Origin: JALZDI01 sp036259355
Lineage (GTDB): Bacteria; Actinomycetota; Actinomycetes; Propionibacteriales; Nocardioidaceae
NCBI GenBank assembly: GCA_036259355.1
Contig: DATABY010000042.1
Span: 1 to 16,223, forward strand
Reading direction: 5' to 3'
DNA length: 16,223 nucleotides
Made by a program: the position numbers and the translations under genes. The notes beneath the pieces were generated by a model. The model did no database searches. It saw nothing but the letters and a program-made list of their open reading frames with translations, and was not told where the DNA came from. Below, one piece after another: positions 6,886 to 14,020 of the stretch; the first letter of the stretch is position 1, and each line of letters opens with the position of its first letter.

Positions 6886-8550
6886 TCAGCTCCTCCTCGC
6901 CGACGCCGCCGGCGAGAGGTCCAGCAGGTCGACCGACTTCTCCCGCATCTCCACCTTGCGCACCTTCCCGGTGACCGTCATCGGGAACTCGTCGACCGCC
7001 AGCACGTACTTCGGGATCTTGTAGTGGGCGAGCTTGCCGGTGCAGAACTCCCGCACAGACTCGGCGGACAACGGCTCGGCGCCCTCGCGCACCTGGACCC
7101 ACGCGCACAGCTCCTCGCCGTACTTCTCGTCAGGGACACCAATGACCTGCACGTCGGCGATGTCGGGGTGGGTGTAGAGGAACTCCTCGATCTCGCGGGG
7201 GTAGATGTTCTCACCGCCGCGGATCACCATGTCCTTGATCCGGCCGACGATGTTCGCGTAGCCGTCGTCGCGCATCACCGCGAGGTCGCCGGTGTGCATC
7301 CAGCCGTCGTCGTCGATGGCTTCGGCCGTCTTCTCCTGCTCGTCCCAGTAGCCCAGCATCACCGAGTAGCCGCGGGTGCAGAACTCTCCCGGCTCCCCGC
7401 GCGGCACCGTCTCACCGGAGGCGGGGTCGACGACCTTCACCTCGACGTGCGGGTGCACCGCTCCGATGGTGGACGTACGCCGGTCGAGGTCGTCGTCGGA
7501 GCGGGTCTGCATCGACACAGGCGAGGTCTCGGTCATGCCGTAGCAGATCGCCACCTCGGCCATGTTCATCTCGGAGACGCAGCGCTTCATCACCTCGATC
7601 GGGCAGATGCTCCCGGCCATCACCCCGGTCCGGAGCCGCGACAGGTCGTAGTCGCCGAAGTCGGGCAGCGTCTGCATCGCGATGAACATGGTCGGCACGC
7701 CGTACAGCCCGGTGCACCGCTCCTCCTGCACCGCTTGCAGCGTCAGTGCGGGGTCGAACCCCGGCGCCGGGATCACCATCGTCGCGCCGTGCGTCGTGCA
7801 GCCGAGGTTGGCCATCACCATGCCGAAGCAGTGGTAGAACGGCACCGGGATGCACAGCCGGTCACGTTCAGTGAAGTTGATCAGCTCGGTCGTGAAGTAC
7901 CCGTTGTTGAGGATGTTGCGGTGGCTGAGCGTCGCGCCCTTCGGGAAGCCGGTCGTCCCCGAGGTGTACTGGATGTTGATGGGGTCGTGCCGGTCCAGCG
8001 TGTCCTTGCGACCACGCAGCTCGTCGGCCGAGACGCTCTCGCCCGCCGCGACCAGCTGGGTCCAGTCGTCGGTGTCGACGAACACCACCCGCTGCAGGGC
8101 TTGGCACTCTCCGCGCACCTCGTCGACCATCGCGCGGTAGTCGCTGGTCTTGAAGCTGCTGGCCGCGAGCAGTAACCGGGTGCCGGACTGGTTCAGCACG
8201 TACGACAGCTCATGGGTGCGGTAGGACGGGTTGACGTTGACCAGGATCGCGCCGACCTTCGCCGCGGCGTACTGCACCATCGTCCACTCGGCGCAGTTGG
8301 GCGCCCAGATCCCGATCCGGTCCCCCTTGGCGATGTCGGCGGCCATCAGCCCGCGGGCGAGCGCGTCGACGTCGGCGTTGAACTCGGTGTAGGTCCACCG
8401 GCGACCGGTCATGCACTCCACCAGCGCGTCGTTGTCGCCGTGCTCGGCGACGATGCGCTCGAGGTGAGCGCCGATCGTCTGCTCGAGCAGCGGGGGCTCG
8501 CCGGGGCCCTTGGCGTACGACTCGGTCCCCTCTGAGGGTGCAGTGGCCAT
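6886..8550 (-). CDS. Acyl-CoA synthetase (AMP-forming, FadD35/ACSF2-like)
   Basis: Cytoplasmic adenylate-forming ligase, 554 aa, a normal length for the family; it activates a carboxylic acid to its acyl-CoA through an acyl-AMP. Core motifs are intact: P-loop YTSGTTGFPKG (195-205), YGMTE (337-341), HTGD (419-422), the hinge segment GRIKDMVIRGGENIYPREIE (436-455), and catalytic lysine K529 in TVTGK. The phrasing around the P-loop and PFYHCFGM recalls medium-chain ligases of the ACSF2/FadD35 group rather than the longer acetoacetyl-CoA synthetases, so the substrate is probably a short- or medium-chain acid. ATG 8550 has GGGAGG 7 nt upstream. It follows the alcohol dehydrogenase by 83 nt containing a hairpin. 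The context suggests it activates the acid formed by the upstream oxidoreductases, but the substrate is not shown by the sequence. Confidence 0.93.
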   Translation of the reverse strand: MATAPSEGTESYAKGPGEPPLLEQTIGAHLERIVAEHGDNDALVECMTGRRWTYTEFNADVDALARGLMAADIAKGDRIGIWAPNCAEWTMVQYAAAKVGAILVNVNPSYRTHELSYVLNQSGTRLLLAASSFKTSDYRAMVDEVRGECQALQRVVFVDTDDWTQLVAAGESVSADELRGRKDTLDRHDPINIQYTSGTTGFPKGATLSHRNILNNGYFTTELINFTERDRLCIPVPFYHCFGMVMANLGCTTHGATMVIPAPGFDPALTLQAVQEERCTGLYGVPTMFIAMQTLPDFGDYDLSRLRTGVMAGSICPIEVMKRCVSEMNMAEVAICYGMTETSPVSMQTRSDDDLDRRTSTIGAVHPHVEVKVVDPASGETVPRGEPGEFCTRGYSVMLGYWDEQEKTAEAIDDDGWMHTGDLAVMRDDGYANIVGRIKDMVIRGGENIYPREIEEFLYTHPDIADVQVIGVPDEKYGEELCAWVQVREGAEPLSAESVREFCTGKLAHYKIPKYVLAVDEFPMTVTGKVRKVEMREKSVDLLDLSPAASARRS

Positions 8551-8602
8551 CGGTCATCCTCCCTGGTTGTGACAAGCCCCAGCATGGTGTGCCGCGCCCG
8601 CT

Positions 8603-8629
8603 CGGGGAAGAGGTGGCGTGACTTCCCCG
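8603..8629 (-). terminator. Intercistronic hairpin between alcohol dehydrogenase and acyl-CoA synthetase
   Basis: CGGGGAAG (8603-8610) and CTTCCCCG (8622-8629) form a perfect 8-bp stem with an 11-nt loop. On the minus strand it begins 4 nt after the alcohol dehydrogenase stop and ends 52 nt before the ligase ATG. There is no U-tract. It may be a partial terminator or a 3' stabilising element that sets lower or separate expression of the ligase. Confidence 0.5.
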
Positions 8630-8633
8630 GCCG

Positions 8634-9758
8634 TCAGGAAAGGCCCACCAGCTGTCGGACGGCGTCGCCCGACGCGAGCCGGTCCAGCCCGGTGTTGATC
8701 TCGTCCAGTGCGAGCGTGCCGGAGTCGAGCAGGTCGACCGGCAGCCGACCGGCCCGGTACAGCGCGATCATCCGCGGGATGTCGCGCCGGGGCACCGCGG
8801 AGCCCATGTAGGAGCCGATGATCCGCTTCTCCTCGGCGACGAGCGTGACCGCGGGCACCTGCAGCTGCTCGGTCGGGTGCGGAAGCCCCACCGACACGGC
8901 GGTGCCGCCTCGGCGCGCGGCGGCGTACGCCTGCGCGAGGACGGCGGCGCTGCCCACGCACTCGATCGCCCAGTCGACACCGCCGGTGGTCAGGTCGCGG
9001 ATCGCGCTGACGGTGTCGTCGCCGGCGACGACCCGGTGGGTGGCACCCATCCGTTCGGCCAGGTCGAGCTTCGCCGGCACCCGGTCGACCGCCACCACCG
9101 GGTAGGCGCCGGCCAGCACGGCACCCATCACCGCGGACAGGCCGACACCACCGAGCCCGAACACCGCCGCCGACTCACCGGGCCGCACCCGCGCGGTGTT
9201 GACGACGGCCCCGACACCGGTGCTGAGCGCGCACCCGAACAGGGCCGCGCGCTCCAGCGGGACCTCGCGGTCGATGTTCACCAGCGACGCGGACGACACC
9301 ACGCTGCGGTCGGCGAAACCGGACACCCCGAGATGGTGGTTGACCGGTGCGCCGTCGGCGCTGAGCCGGCGTACGTCGCCGAGCAGCGACCCGGCGGCGT
9401 TGGCCGCGAACCCCTGCTCGCACAGCACGACCCGCCCGGACTGGCAGGGCACGCACTGCCCGCACATCGGCACGTAGGAGTAGACGACGTGGTCGCCCGG
9501 CGCGAACAGGTCGACACCGTCCCCCACCTCCTCCACCACGCCGGCGGCCTCGTGGCCGAGGACCATCGGCAGCGGACGGGGGCGCGCCCCGTCCACCACC
9601 GACAGGTCGGAGTGGCACAACCCGGCTGCGACGTTGCGCACCAGGACCTCGCCGGTCCCCGGCGGGTCGAGGTCGACCTCCTCCACCGACAGCGGCCGGC
9701 TGTCGGCGTAAGGGGCGGGCAGCTCCATCTTCCGGAGCACCGCGGCACGCACGCGCAT
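8634..9758 (-). CDS. Zinc-dependent alcohol dehydrogenase (MDR superfamily)
   Basis: Cytoplasmic medium-chain dehydrogenase, 374 aa, interconverting an alcohol and an aldehyde or ketone with NAD(H). Catalytic zinc ligands are present: C48 (GLCHSD), H69-E70 (LGHE) and C176 (FGCALSTG). The structural zinc lobe has all four cysteines (C99, C102, C105, C113). The Rossmann motif GLGGVG (201-206) is followed by D225 at the end of the next strand (VVAVDRV), favouring NAD over NADP. The frame stays open to 9992 but ATG 9758 is chosen: the protein family begins there and AGGAAGG (9768-9774) lies 9 nt before it, inside the end of the transporter gene. The 4-nt gap to the transporter stop implies translational coupling. 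The lobe resembles class-III/benzyl-alcohol-type enzymes; the actual substrate is unknown. Confidence 0.94.
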   Translation of the reverse strand: MRVRAAVLRKMELPAPYADSRPLSVEEVDLDPPGTGEVLVRNVAAGLCHSDLSVVDGARPRPLPMVLGHEAAGVVEEVGDGVDLFAPGDHVVYSYVPMCGQCVPCQSGRVVLCEQGFAANAAGSLLGDVRRLSADGAPVNHHLGVSGFADRSVVSSASLVNIDREVPLERAALFGCALSTGVGAVVNTARVRPGESAAVFGLGGVGLSAVMGAVLAGAYPVVAVDRVPAKLDLAERMGATHRVVAGDDTVSAIRDLTTGGVDWAIECVGSAAVLAQAYAAARRGGTAVSVGLPHPTEQLQVPAVTLVAEEKRIIGSYMGSAVPRRDIPRMIALYRAGRLPVDLLDSGTLALDEINTGLDRLASGDAVRQLVGLS

Positions 9759-9762
9759 CGGA

Positions 9763-11136
9763 TCAGCCCTTCCTGACGGCGACCTCTTCGACGACCTTGT
9801 CATGGCGCAGCGAGGATCCGCGGGTCTCCTTGGCCGCCACCACGGCGGCCATCGAGATCGCGGCGCAGACCGCGATGTAGATGCCGACCAGGTAGGTGTT
9901 GTTCTCCTCGACCGAGCCCAGCAGCGCGACCGAGATGAGCGGCGCCAGCCCGCCGGCGAACACCGACGCCAGCTGGTAGCCCACCGAGGCACCGCTGTAG
10001 CGCACGCTGGTGCCGAACAGCTCCGAGAACAGTGCCGCCTGCGGCGCGTACATCAGCGTGTGGAAGAACAGCCCGCCGAGGATCGCGAGCACGATGACCA
10101 CCTCGCTGCGCGTGTCGAGCAGCGGGAAGAAGACGAAGCCCCACACGCCCACGCCGATGGCACCGGCCATGTACAGCGGGCGGCGGCCAACCCGGTCCGA
10201 CAGCGCCCCCACGGCGGGGATCCCGAAGAACTGCACGGCCGAGCCGATCATCACGCCGGTGATCGCGTAGCTGTTGGGCAGCTCCAGGTACGTCACCAGG
10301 TAGGTGATGACCACGATCGTCCAGATGTAGTAGGAGACGTTCTCCGCCACCCGCAGGCCCATCGCGACCAGCACCTCGCGGGGGTACTTCTTGACCACCG
10401 TCACCAGGGGCATGGTCGGCGTGCCCTCGGTCTTGGCCTCGAGCTCGGCCTTGGTCTCGGCGAAGACCGGCGACTCCTCGATCGACAGCCGCACGTAGAG
10501 CCCGATCAGCACCAGCACGGCGCTGAGCAGGAACGGGATACGCCAGCCCCACGCCTCGAACGTGGCGTCGGACTGCACCAGCGCCAGGACCCAGAGCACC
10601 GCGGCGGCCATCAGGTTGCCCAGCGGGACGCCGGCCTGCGGCCACGACGACCAGAAGCCGCGACGGGCGTCGTCGCCGTGCTCGGCCGCCATCAGCACGG
10701 CGCCACCCCACTCGCCGCCGACGGCGAAGCCCTGCAGCAACCGGCAGAACACCAGCAGCACCGGCGCGGCTATGCCGATCGTGGCGTACGTCGGCAACAG
10801 GCCGATGGCGAACGTCGCGATCCCCATCAGCAGCAGCGCGCTCACCAGCATCTTCTTGCGACCGACCTTGTCGCCGAAGTGGCCGAACACGATGCCGCCC
10901 AGCGGCCGGGCGGCGAAGCCGACGGCATAGGTGGCGAAGGCCGCCAACGTGGCCGCCGCCGGCTCCTGGTCGGGGAAGAAGAGAGCACCGAAGACCAGCG
11001 CGGCGGCGGAGCCGTAGAGGAAGAAGTCGTACCACTCGACCGCCGTGCCGACCAGGCTGGCGAACACGACCTTCTTGATCGGCGTCCGCGGGGCTGTGCC
11101 CGGCGCGGCGCCGGATGAGGATGCGGGGGTGGTCAT
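9763..11136 (-). CDS. MHS-family MFS proton symporter
   Basis: Inner-membrane importer of the metabolite:H+ symporter branch of the major facilitator superfamily (relatives: ShiA, ProP, KgtP, citrate and dicarboxylate carriers). 457 aa, twelve predicted helices. Family signatures are GTAVEWYDFFLYG at the first helix (about 30-42), GHFGDKVGRKK after the second, LLQGFAVGGEWGGA around the fourth, and a second-half repeat ALSDRVGRRPLY. The N-terminal 20 residues are Ala/Ser/Pro-rich and cytoplasmic. ATG 11136 has AAAGGAA upstream (AGGA core 11 nt away, slightly long). It sits 58 nt after the hydroxybutyrate dehydrogenase gene and 4 nt before the alcohol dehydrogenase. By context the cargo is a small organic acid such as 3-hydroxybutyrate, which is inference. 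Confidence 0.94.
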   Translation of the reverse strand: MTTPASSSGAAPGTAPRTPIKKVVFASLVGTAVEWYDFFLYGSAAALVFGALFFPDQEPAAATLAAFATYAVGFAARPLGGIVFGHFGDKVGRKKMLVSALLLMGIATFAIGLLPTYATIGIAAPVLLVFCRLLQGFAVGGEWGGAVLMAAEHGDDARRGFWSSWPQAGVPLGNLMAAAVLWVLALVQSDATFEAWGWRIPFLLSAVLVLIGLYVRLSIEESPVFAETKAELEAKTEGTPTMPLVTVVKKYPREVLVAMGLRVAENVSYYIWTIVVITYLVTYLELPNSYAITGVMIGSAVQFFGIPAVGALSDRVGRRPLYMAGAIGVGVWGFVFFPLLDTRSEVVIVLAILGGLFFHTLMYAPQAALFSELFGTSVRYSGASVGYQLASVFAGGLAPLISVALLGSVEENNTYLVGIYIAVCAAISMAAVVAAKETRGSSLRHDKVVEEVAVRKG

Positions 11137-11194
11137 GGTGCGGGGGTTCCTTTCGGGACGGGACTACCGAGTCCGTGTCGGGAGCGGAGCAGGG

Positions 11195-11968
11195 TCACGC
11201 GGCGGTCCAGCCGCCGTCGAGGTGGAAGGAGGCACCGGTGATGGAGTCACTACCCGCAGTGCACAGGAAGGACACGCAGTTCGCGACCTCCCACGGCTCG
11301 ACGAGCCGCTTGACCGGCGTACGGGCGAGCAGCACCTCGTCGAGGACCTCGGACTCGTCGATGCCGTGGGTGCGGGCCTGGTCGGCGACCTGGCCCTCGA
11401 CCAGCGGTGTGCGCACGTAGCCGGGACACACGGTGTTGGAGGTGACGCCCTTGCCGGCCGCCTCCAGCGCGATGGTCTTCGACAGACCCTCCAGCCCGTG
11501 CTTGGCGCTGACGTAGGCGCACTTGTACGGCGAGGCGCGGTGCCCGTGCACCGAGGAGATGTTCACGATCCGTCCCCACCCGCGCTCGTACATCCGCGGC
11601 AGCAGCACCCGGGCGAACCGGAACGGCGCCTCGAGCAGCACCCGGTGGATCAGCGCGAAGCGGTCGGGGTCGAAGTCCTCGATCGCCGCGACGTGCTGCA
11701 GTCCGGCGTTGTTCACGAGGATGTCGGCGTCGAGGCCGAGGCCGTCGACAACCGAGGGGTCGGCGAGGTCGGCCACCACCGCGGTCCCGCCGACCCGGTC
11801 CGCGACCTCACCGGCCGCCGCCTCGTCACGGTCGAGCACGACCACCTTGGCGCCGTCCTCGGCCAGCCGCTCGGCGCAGGCACGCCCGATGCCGCTGCCC
11901 CCACCGGTGACCAGCGCCGTCCGCCCGGCCAGCCCGCGGGTCGGGCCGGTGTCACTCGTCCTTGCCAT
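11195..11968 (-). CDS. bdhA: 3-hydroxybutyrate dehydrogenase (SDR family)
   Basis: Cytoplasmic NAD-dependent short-chain dehydrogenase converting D-3-hydroxybutyrate to acetoacetate; 257 aa, close to the usual 260. TGGGSGIG (21-28) binds the cofactor and NNAG is at 86-89. Compared from memory with Pseudomonas fragi HBDH, residues align at a constant offset of 3: catalytic S139, Y152, K156 (S142, Y155, K159) and substrate-binding Q91, H141, K149, Q193, W254 (Q94, H144, K152, Q196, W257). W187 is replaced by Y184. This near-complete set makes the substrate assignment strong for an SDR. ATG 11968 is preferred over 11992: it fits the family N-terminus and has TAGCGT 8 nt upstream, suggesting a leaderless mRNA, with no Shine-Dalgarno. 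It is the first structural gene after the regulator (65-nt gap). Confidence 0.92.
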   Translation of the reverse strand: MARTSDTGPTRGLAGRTALVTGGGSGIGRACAERLAEDGAKVVVLDRDEAAAGEVADRVGGTAVVADLADPSVVDGLGLDADILVNNAGLQHVAAIEDFDPDRFALIHRVLLEAPFRFARVLLPRMYERGWGRIVNISSVHGHRASPYKCAYVSAKHGLEGLSKTIALEAAGKGVTSNTVCPGYVRTPLVEGQVADQARTHGIDESEVLDEVLLARTPVKRLVEPWEVANCVSFLCTAGSDSITGASFHLDGGWTAA

Positions 11969-11971
11969 GAC

Positions 11972-12003
11972 GCCTGACGCTAGGGGCGCCATGTGCGTCA
12001 GGC
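11972..12003. promoter_or_regulatory. Inverted-repeat operator candidate over the bdhA promoter
   Basis: GCCTGACGC (11972-11980) and GCGTCAGGC (11995-12003) are a perfect 9-bp inverted repeat with a 14-bp spacer, half-site centres 23 bp apart (about two helical turns). The left arm overlaps a minus-strand TANNNT box, TAGCGT (11977-11982), and the right arm reaches where a -35 would lie. The repeat could instead be a hairpin ending the regulator transcript, since it starts 30 nt after that stop. Confidence 0.5.
11977..11982 (-). promoter_or_regulatory. Candidate -10 box of the bdhA operon
   Basis: TAGCGT on the minus strand ends 8 nt before ATG 11968, which would give a leaderless or near-leaderless mRNA. 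The start lacks a Shine-Dalgarno, which agrees. No consensus -35 is seen, as expected for an activator- or repressor-controlled promoter. Confidence 0.4.
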
Positions 12004-12033
12004 CATGTGTGCCGCACCCACATTCGACTGCGG

Positions 12034-13926
12034 TCAGTGTGGCGGGGCTACGTCGCGCAGCCGCCACAGCCGGACCGCGAGCTGGATCTCCAGCGCCCGC
12101 TGCGGCTCACGCCAGCCGTGCCCGAGCAGCGTGGTCACCCGCTCGAGGCGCTGCCCCACCGTGTTCGGGTGCACGTGCAGCGCCTTGGCCGCCTCCGCGG
12201 TCCGGCCGCCGCAGCCGAACCACGCGTCGAGGGTGGCCAGCAGCTCGGTGCCGCGGCGCTCGTCGTACTCCAGGACCGGGCCGACCATGCCGCGGACGAA
12301 CTCACGCAGCTCGGCCGCGCCCGACTCGCCGAGCAGCAGCCGGGCGAAGCCGAGCCCGGCCGGGTCGGCCACCTCGCCGGTGCGGCCGAGCGCGAGCAGC
12401 GTCATCAGGCACTGCCGCGCGCTCCGGTACGCCGTGCCGAGCGCGCGCACGCCGGTGGCCGGACCGCTCGCGCCGACCGTGACCGTGCCGCCGAGGTCGG
12501 CGAGCTGGCTCTGCGCCCAGCGCGCGGCGCCGACGGGGTCGGTGCCGCGCAGCACCAGCACCGCCTCGGCACCCCGCGCGCCGCCGACCCCCTGCCGGCC
12601 TGCGGCCAGCCGGGAAGCCGCGGCGGCCACCCGGTGCCGCTCCACCCGTTCGGCGCCGACGACCAGCACCACGTGCTCGCGCGCCAGGTCGACGCCCTGT
12701 CGCTGCGCGCGTTCGGGGAGCGCCTCGACGTCGCGGGGAGGGTTGGAGAGGAGGTCGTCGACCAGCTCACCGCGCACCCGCTCCTGCGCGTCGGCCACCA
12801 GGCGCTGGAACAGCAGGAGCAGCGCGGTGACCAGCGCACCGCGCTCGAACGTCCGCCGGTCGGCCTGCTCGAGGTCGGCTGCCCGCTGCAGCACCAGGGT
12901 GCCCAGATGGTCGGACCCGGCCACCGCGGCGGCGACCCAGGTGGGCGTCGCCTCCCCCGGCACCTCGACGGTGCGGGCCGAGCGCCGGGACTCCTCCGTC
13001 GCCGTCATCCGTCGCCGGTCGTCGAGCTCGATCTGCTCGGTCGTGCCGGCCAGCCGGTGACCGTGCGGGTCGAGCACCAGCACCTCCCCCCGGAGCACGT
13101 CGGCGAGCGCACCGGCCACCTCCGCGGCGCCTCCCCCCGCGAGCAGCACGTCGGTCAGCCGGTCGTGCGCGCTCGCGGCCAGCTCCACCGACTCCGACTG
13201 GGCCCGGATCTGTTCGTTGGCCGCCCGGGTCTGCTGGAAGAGCCGGGCATTCTCCAGCGCGATCGCGGCGTGCGCGGCGAACGACCCGAGCAGCTCGGCC
13301 TCGCTGGCCGGGAACGGCCGGCGGCTGCGGTTGCCGGCCAGCAGAGCCCCGATGACCTTGCCGTCGAGAGTCAGCGGTACGCCGAGGATGGCGCGGATGC
13401 CCTCGGCCTCGACGGCGTGGTCGATGTAGTCGCGATGGACGAAGCGCCGGTCCTCGAAGTAGTCGTCGGTCGAGTACGGCGCTCCCCGCTGCGCCACCAG
13501 GCCGAGCAGCCCGGTGCCCAGCGGCAGCCGCAGGTCACGGAACTCCGCCGAGACCGAGCCGTCGGTGACACGCATGAACGACGCGCCCTCGGCCTCGTCG
13601 TTGAGGCTGAGGTAGGTGATGTCGGCGTTGAGCAGCTGGCGGGCCCGGCGCACGATCGCCTGTAGCACGGAGTCGACGTCCCGGATCGCGGTGAGGTCGT
13701 TGGCGGTGTCGTACAGCGCGGTCAGCCCGGCCTCGCGCCGCCGGTGCCGGGCCAGCTGCTCGCGCACCCGCAGCGCCACCGCGAGCTCCTCGCGCAGGCC
13801 GGCGAGCTCCTCGTCGTCCGCTCCGGCGGCGACGGCCTGGTCGACCTGGTCGGTGAACGCCTCGGGCGGCGCGTCCGCGTAGAGCAGCTCGACGAAGGGG
13901 CGCACGGTCCCCGCGCGGACAGCCAT
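12034..13926 (-). CDS. GAF-domain transcriptional regulator, PucR/CdaR type
   Basis: Cytoplasmic DNA-binding regulator, 630 aa. Residues about 40-65 are a charged helix, likely coiled coil. A GAF sensory domain follows (about 67-230; segments LTAIRDVDSVLQAIV, LGVPLTLDGKVIGALL, AHAAIALENARLF) and then a linker helix. The middle (about 380-520) resembles the degenerate GGDEF-like domain of CdaR/PucR proteins. The C-terminus is the PucR-type helix-turn-helix (about 574-625: HVHPNTVGQRLERVT, then ALEIQLAVRLW). Relatives control purine, sugar-acid and alcohol catabolism. The same frame is open far upstream, to 15591, but ATG 13926 is chosen: upstream residues have no family features and lie antisense to the helicase-associated gene. 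TAGATT lies 7 nt before this ATG, suggesting a leaderless transcript. Placed just before bdhA, it is the likely regulator of that cassette; the ligand is unknown. Confidence 0.9.
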   Translation of the reverse strand: MAVRAGTVRPFVELLYADAPPEAFTDQVDQAVAAGADDEELAGLREELAVALRVREQLARHRRREAGLTALYDTANDLTAIRDVDSVLQAIVRRARQLLNADITYLSLNDEAEGASFMRVTDGSVSAEFRDLRLPLGTGLLGLVAQRGAPYSTDDYFEDRRFVHRDYIDHAVEAEGIRAILGVPLTLDGKVIGALLAGNRSRRPFPASEAELLGSFAAHAAIALENARLFQQTRAANEQIRAQSESVELAASAHDRLTDVLLAGGGAAEVAGALADVLRGEVLVLDPHGHRLAGTTEQIELDDRRRMTATEESRRSARTVEVPGEATPTWVAAAVAGSDHLGTLVLQRAADLEQADRRTFERGALVTALLLLFQRLVADAQERVRGELVDDLLSNPPRDVEALPERAQRQGVDLAREHVVLVVGAERVERHRVAAAASRLAAGRQGVGGARGAEAVLVLRGTDPVGAARWAQSQLADLGGTVTVGASGPATGVRALGTAYRSARQCLMTLLALGRTGEVADPAGLGFARLLLGESGAAELREFVRGMVGPVLEYDERRGTELLATLDAWFGCGGRTAEAAKALHVHPNTVGQRLERVTTLLGHGWREPQRALEIQLAVRLWRLRDVAPPH

Positions 13927-13933
13927 GCCCGCC

Positions 13934-13939
13934 AATCTA
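13934..13939 (-). promoter_or_regulatory. Candidate -10 box of the regulator gene (leaderless)
   Basis: TAGATT on the minus strand lies exactly 7 nt before ATG 13926, placing transcription start at the A of the start codon. No strong Shine-Dalgarno exists. Part of the 94-bp divergent intergenic region 13927-14020. Confidence 0.45.
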
Positions 13940-14007
13940 GCCACCGAAGCGCGCGCGGAGCGCAGCGACGGGCAAGCTGCGAGGCAGCCGTCCAGCACAG
14001 CCACCGC

Positions 14008-14013
14008 TACCGT
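14008..14013 (+). promoter_or_regulatory. Candidate -10 box of the helicase-associated gene (leaderless)
   Basis: TACCGT lies exactly 7 nt before ATG 14021, mirroring the arrangement of the divergent regulator. It supports ATG 14021 over the in-frame GTG at 14012, which would overlap the box. No Shine-Dalgarno is present. Confidence 0.45.
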
Positions 14014-14020
14014 GGGTCTG

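Noticed and set aside
9759..9992. N-terminal extension of the alcohol dehydrogenase by 78 codons
   Set aside because: The extension overlaps the end of the transporter gene and is Arg/Ser/Pro-rich; ATG 9758 has a ribosome binding site and fits the family start.
9802..11118. 438-codon plus-strand frame opposite the MHS transporter
   Set aside because: His/Gln/Arg-rich shadow of a transporter with clear family signatures.
11161..11174. Short hairpin GGACT-ACCG-AGTCC between bdhA and the transporter
   Set aside because: Only a 5-bp stem in GC-rich DNA; too weak to call a terminator.
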